From Microbulbifer pacificus (GTDB taxonomy: Bacteria; Pseudomonadota; Gammaproteobacteria; Pseudomonadales; Cellvibrionaceae): DNA of 64,000 bases. This document shows positions 61,881 to 64,000 of this stretch, piece after piece. Below the pieces are notes generated by a model, which made no database searches, had not been told where the DNA came from, and saw only the letters and a program-made list of their open reading frames with translations. The DNA is taken from NCBI RefSeq assembly GCF_002959965.1, contig NZ_PREV01000026.1, positions 2,053,501 through 2,117,500 on the forward strand, read 5' to 3'. The translations under genes and the position numbers were made by a program. Every line of letters starts with the position of its first letter. Positions within the stretch are counted from its first letter, which is position 1.

Positions 61881-63320
61881 ATGACTGGACTCAACCGGCG
61901 GGTATTCCTGCAATCCGTACTGGCTGCGGCGATCGTGCCCGCAGCGGTCGGTCTGCCGATGCAGGCGTTGGCCATGAGCCGCCCGCCCCGTGCCCAGTAC
62001 CACGGCCCCTGGGCACAGGTCCCGAAAATTCTGTCCTCCATCAAGCTCCCGGTTATTCCCGCTCGCGATTTCAACCTCAAGGTTCTTGGTGCGCGTGGGG
62101 AAGGTGAGGATGCCAGTGCAATCTTCGCAATGGCGGTCGAAGCCAGTCGCAAAGCCGGCGGGGGCCGTATCGTGGTGCCTGCGGGCATATACCGCACCGG
62201 GCCAATCCACATGGTTTCCAACACCGAGCTGCACCTGGAGGAGGGGGCTGAGATCCATTTTATCCCCGAGCCCGAACGCTATTTGCCGGCGGTGAAAACG
62301 CGCTGGGAGGGCATGGAGATGATGGGCTATTCCCCTCTGATTTATGCCTATAAGGCCGAAAACATAGCGCTGACAGGAAAAGGCTTGATCGACGGTGGTG
62401 CCAATTGCGACACCTGGTGGCCGTGGAAGGGCGAGAACACCAAGTGCGATAACAGCTCCAATGACGGCGAAACCCAGCACATTGCGCGCAGTCGCCTGAT
62501 GGATGAGGTGGAAGCGGGGGTTCCCGTGATTGAGCGTCAGTACGCCGCGGGCTCCAACCTGCGCCCGCCTCTGGTGCAGTTCTATGAATGTCGCAATGTG
62601 CTCATAGAAGGTGTAACGCTGGAAAATTCCCCGTTCTGGGTGATCCATCCGGTGCTGTGCGAGAGTCTCACGGTCCGCAATGTCACCACGCGCAGTCATG
62701 GCCCCAATTCCGATGGCTGTGATCCGGAATCCTGCCGCAATGTACTGATCGAGGGGTGCCTGTTTGACAATGGAGACGACTGCATCGCCATTAAGTCCGG
62801 GCGCAATGCGGATGGCCGCCGCCTGAACGCGCCCACAGAAAATGTGGTGGTGCGGAACTGCCAGATGCGCGACGGCCATGGCGGCCTGGTGCTCGGCAGT
62901 GAGATCTCCGGAGGGGTGCGTAATGTTTTCATGGAGGACTGCGTAATGAGCAGTCCCCACCTGGAGCGTGGGCTTCGCATCAAGACCAATGCCATGCGCG
63001 GCGGTGAGATTCACGATATTTACATACGCAATCTCACCATTGGTCAGGTCAAAGATGTCATTGTGATCAACTTCTTCTATGAGGAGGGTGACAAGGGACG
63101 CTTTGACCCGAATGTCTACAACATCCAGGTGGAAAATCTGGTGTGTGAGGAGGCCGATCGCGCCTTCCATATCCGCGGTTTCGAGCGCGCCCCCATCCGT
63201 GGTCTGCAAATTTCCAACAGCCGCATTGACCAGGCCGCTTCCCTGGGTGTCATCGAGCAGGTTTCCGGCCTGACCGTAAATAATGTCACCATCAATGGTC
63301 AGGCCTTCAAACCGAGCTGA
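61881..63320 (+). CDS. Tat-exported glycoside hydrolase family 28 (polygalacturonase)
   Basis: A 479-residue right-handed beta-helix enzyme. The N-terminal twin-arginine signal NRRVFLQSVLAAAIVPAAVG points to export of a folded protein by the Tat system. GH28 active-site motifs are in order: NSDGCDPES near 276 (N-x-D with one acid), FDNGDDCIAIKSGRN near 297 (the DD pair), GHGGLVLGSE near 332, and RGLRIKTN near 357 (R-I-K). It hydrolyses alpha-1,4-galacturonosyl bonds of pectin (endo or exo; the end specificity is not clear). A strong GGGAGGT is 8 nt before the ATG. It is downstream of the FCD regulator and followed by a TonB receptor, fitting a pectin-use locus. Confidence 0.92.
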   Translation: MTGLNRRVFLQSVLAAAIVPAAVGLPMQALAMSRPPRAQYHGPWAQVPKILSSIKLPVIPARDFNLKVLGARGEGEDASAIFAMAVEASRKAGGGRIVVPAGIYRTGPIHMVSNTELHLEEGAEIHFIPEPERYLPAVKTRWEGMEMMGYSPLIYAYKAENIALTGKGLIDGGANCDTWWPWKGENTKCDNSSNDGETQHIARSRLMDEVEAGVPVIERQYAAGSNLRPPLVQFYECRNVLIEGVTLENSPFWVIHPVLCESLTVRNVTTRSHGPNSDGCDPESCRNVLIEGCLFDNGDDCIAIKSGRNADGRRLNAPTENVVVRNCQMRDGHGGLVLGSEISGGVRNVFMEDCVMSSPHLERGLRIKTNAMRGGEIHDIYIRNLTIGQVKDVIVINFFYEEGDKGRFDPNVYNIQVENLVCEEADRAFHIRGFERAPIRGLQISNSRIDQAASLGVIEQVSGLTVNNVTINGQAFKPS

Positions 63321-63365
63321 TCAAGCCTCCCCCGGCGAACTCCCTGTGTACCTGGAAGGTATCCG

Positions 63366-63383
63366 GTGCGGCGCAAGCCGCAC
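63366..63383 (+). terminator. GCAA-loop hairpin after the GH28 gene
   Basis: A perfect 7-bp stem GTGCGGC/GCCGCAC with a GCAA tetraloop begins 45 bp after the GH28 stop codon. There is no T run, so it may be an RNA 3'-end structure or a weak terminator. Confidence 0.4.
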
Positions 63384-63448
63384 TGGCTCTGAGCCTTTTG
63401 GCGCGGTAATCTTCAATTCGACGAGAAAAGACAAAATTACACGGTAAA

Positions 63449-63539
63449 TTGGTCTGCCAAAAGTTGATACTTGGTAGTCCATGTGCGAATATCGGCCTGC
63501 ACTGATAATAAGCGGTATTACCAAAACAGGTTTTACCAA
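63449..63539. promoter_or_regulatory. Cluster of four TTGGT-type sites before the TonB receptor
   Basis: Two forward copies (TTGGTCTGCC at 63449-63458, TTGGTAGTCC at 63471-63480) and two reverse copies (GTATTACCAA at 63515-63524 and GTTTTACCAA at 63530-63539, that is TTGGTAATAC and TTGGTAAAAC on the minus strand) occur in 91 bp. The first also forms the palindrome TTGG-N4-CCAA. This matches the motif before uxaA and the GH28 gene and supports regulation by the FCD regulator. Confidence 0.55.
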
Positions 63540-63567
63540 AATAACGATGAAAGCGGAGATGAGAGTC

Positions 63568-64000
63568 ATGAAGACTTTTGAGCTGAAACCACTCACTCTT
63601 GCGATGGCCATGATTGCGGTACCGGCCTTTGCCCAAGAAGCCAATCAATCCTCTGTCGGCGATGCCAGTCTGGAAGAAATCACCGTAACGGCGAGTTACC
63701 GTGACAGCCTTGCCAAAGCGCTGGACCAAAAGCGCAATGCGGTGGGTAGTAAAGATGCGATCCTCGCGGAGGATATTGCCGACTTCCCCGACCTCAATCT
63801 GGCCGAATCCCTCCAGCGTATTCCCGGTGTAGCCATTACCCGTGACGCCGGTGAGGGCCGCAATATTTCCGTACGTGGTCTCGGCCCTCAGTTCACCCGT
63901 GTGCGGATCAACGGTATGGAAGCCATTTCCACGACTGGTGGTGCAGACTCCTCCGGCGGTGCCAATCGCGATCGGCAATTCGACTTCAATACCTTTGCTT
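63568..64000 (+). CDS. TonB-dependent receptor, N-terminal part (runs off window)
   Basis: From the ATG at 63568 the frame stays open to the window end (144 residues seen). A signal peptide MKTFELKPLTLAMAMIAVPAFAQ is followed by the TonB box LEEITVTASYRDSL. The plug then has SKDAILAEDIADFPDLNLAESLQRIPGVAI, DAGEGRNISVRGLGPQFTRVRINGMEA. This plug form is that of the large Xanthomonas/Caulobacter-type receptors (TIGR01782) that import plant- and alga-derived oligosaccharides. Following a polygalacturonase and carrying operator-like sites in its promoter, it probably imports oligogalacturonides. In-frame ATGs 3 and 7 codons earlier have poorer spacing to GGAG. Confidence 0.88.
   Translation, partial: MKTFELKPLTLAMAMIAVPAFAQEANQSSVGDASLEEITVTASYRDSLAKALDQKRNAVGSKDAILAEDIADFPDLNLAESLQRIPGVAITRDAGEGRNISVRGLGPQFTRVRINGMEAISTTGGADSSGGANRDRQFDFNTFA

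Noticed and set aside
61809..63209. Minus-strand frame of 466 codons opposite the GH28 gene
   Set aside because: Shadow of a gene with complete GH28 motifs.

Overview
The window is chromosomal DNA of a GC-rich gammaproteobacterium. Gene order (rpsF-rpsR-membrane protein-rplI-dnaB, rnr-rlmB), a DUF3094 protein, a PsrA-type box before an acyl-CoA dehydrogenase, and several TonB-dependent receptors and polysaccharide or peptide hydrolases all suggest a marine polymer degrader of the Cellvibrionales type, for example a Microbulbifer relative. That assignment is inference. I see no rRNA genes, prophage, insertion sequence or CRISPR array.

Layout. 1-2.2 kb: the 3' end of a very large repetitive surface protein. 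2.3-5.6 kb: ppc, bracketed by two identical tRNA-Leu(CAG) genes, each with its own promoter and terminator. 5.9-15.5 kb: housekeeping block (rnr, rlmB, a 2-oxoglutarate oxygenase, an alpha/beta hydrolase, the rpsF-rpsR-rplI ribosomal operon with a predicted S6:S18 leader, dnaB). 15.7-22.8 kb: L,D-transpeptidase, bioD, acyl-CoA dehydrogenase, DUF3094 and EVE proteins, a LytS/LytTR two-component pair and an HdeD-like membrane protein whose ribosome binding site lies in a 12-bp inverted repeat. 22.9-40.6 kb: an accessory stretch with a MocR-type regulator lacking the PLP lysine, MFS transporter, nitrilase-family amidase, TonB receptor, TPR-sulfotransferase, lipoprotein serine hydrolase, lipoprotein M1 aminopeptidase, S15-type hydrolase and an HExxH protein with a helical C-terminus. 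40.8-45.3 kb: a leftward run of small-molecule modifying enzymes (glyoxalase-type, DJ-1, O-acetyltransferase, GNAT, PaiB, methyltransferase) and a LysR regulator. 45.4-48.4 kb: a semialdehyde dehydrogenase and omega-amino acid aminotransferase pair. 48.8-57 kb: DUF6515-like protein, MscS channel, rhomboid protease, zinc-ribbon/TPR membrane protein, pepB and a tiny membrane protein. 57.2-58.9 kb: a lone hypX. 59-64 kb: a pectin/hexuronate locus (uxaA, FCD-GntR regulator, Tat-exported GH28 polygalacturonase, TonB receptor cut by the window end).

The genes at the right end read as one pathway: the receptor imports oligogalacturonides, GH28 cleaves polygalacturonate, UxaA dehydrates altronate, and the FCD regulator probably binds a recurring TTGGTAnnAC motif found before uxaA, the GH28 gene and the receptor.

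The most unusual non-coding signal is a family of about 120-134 bp intergenic elements (three copies, near 15.5, 36.9 and 46.9 kb). They share a fixed core and hairpin, but each copy has different outer arms that still pair with each other.
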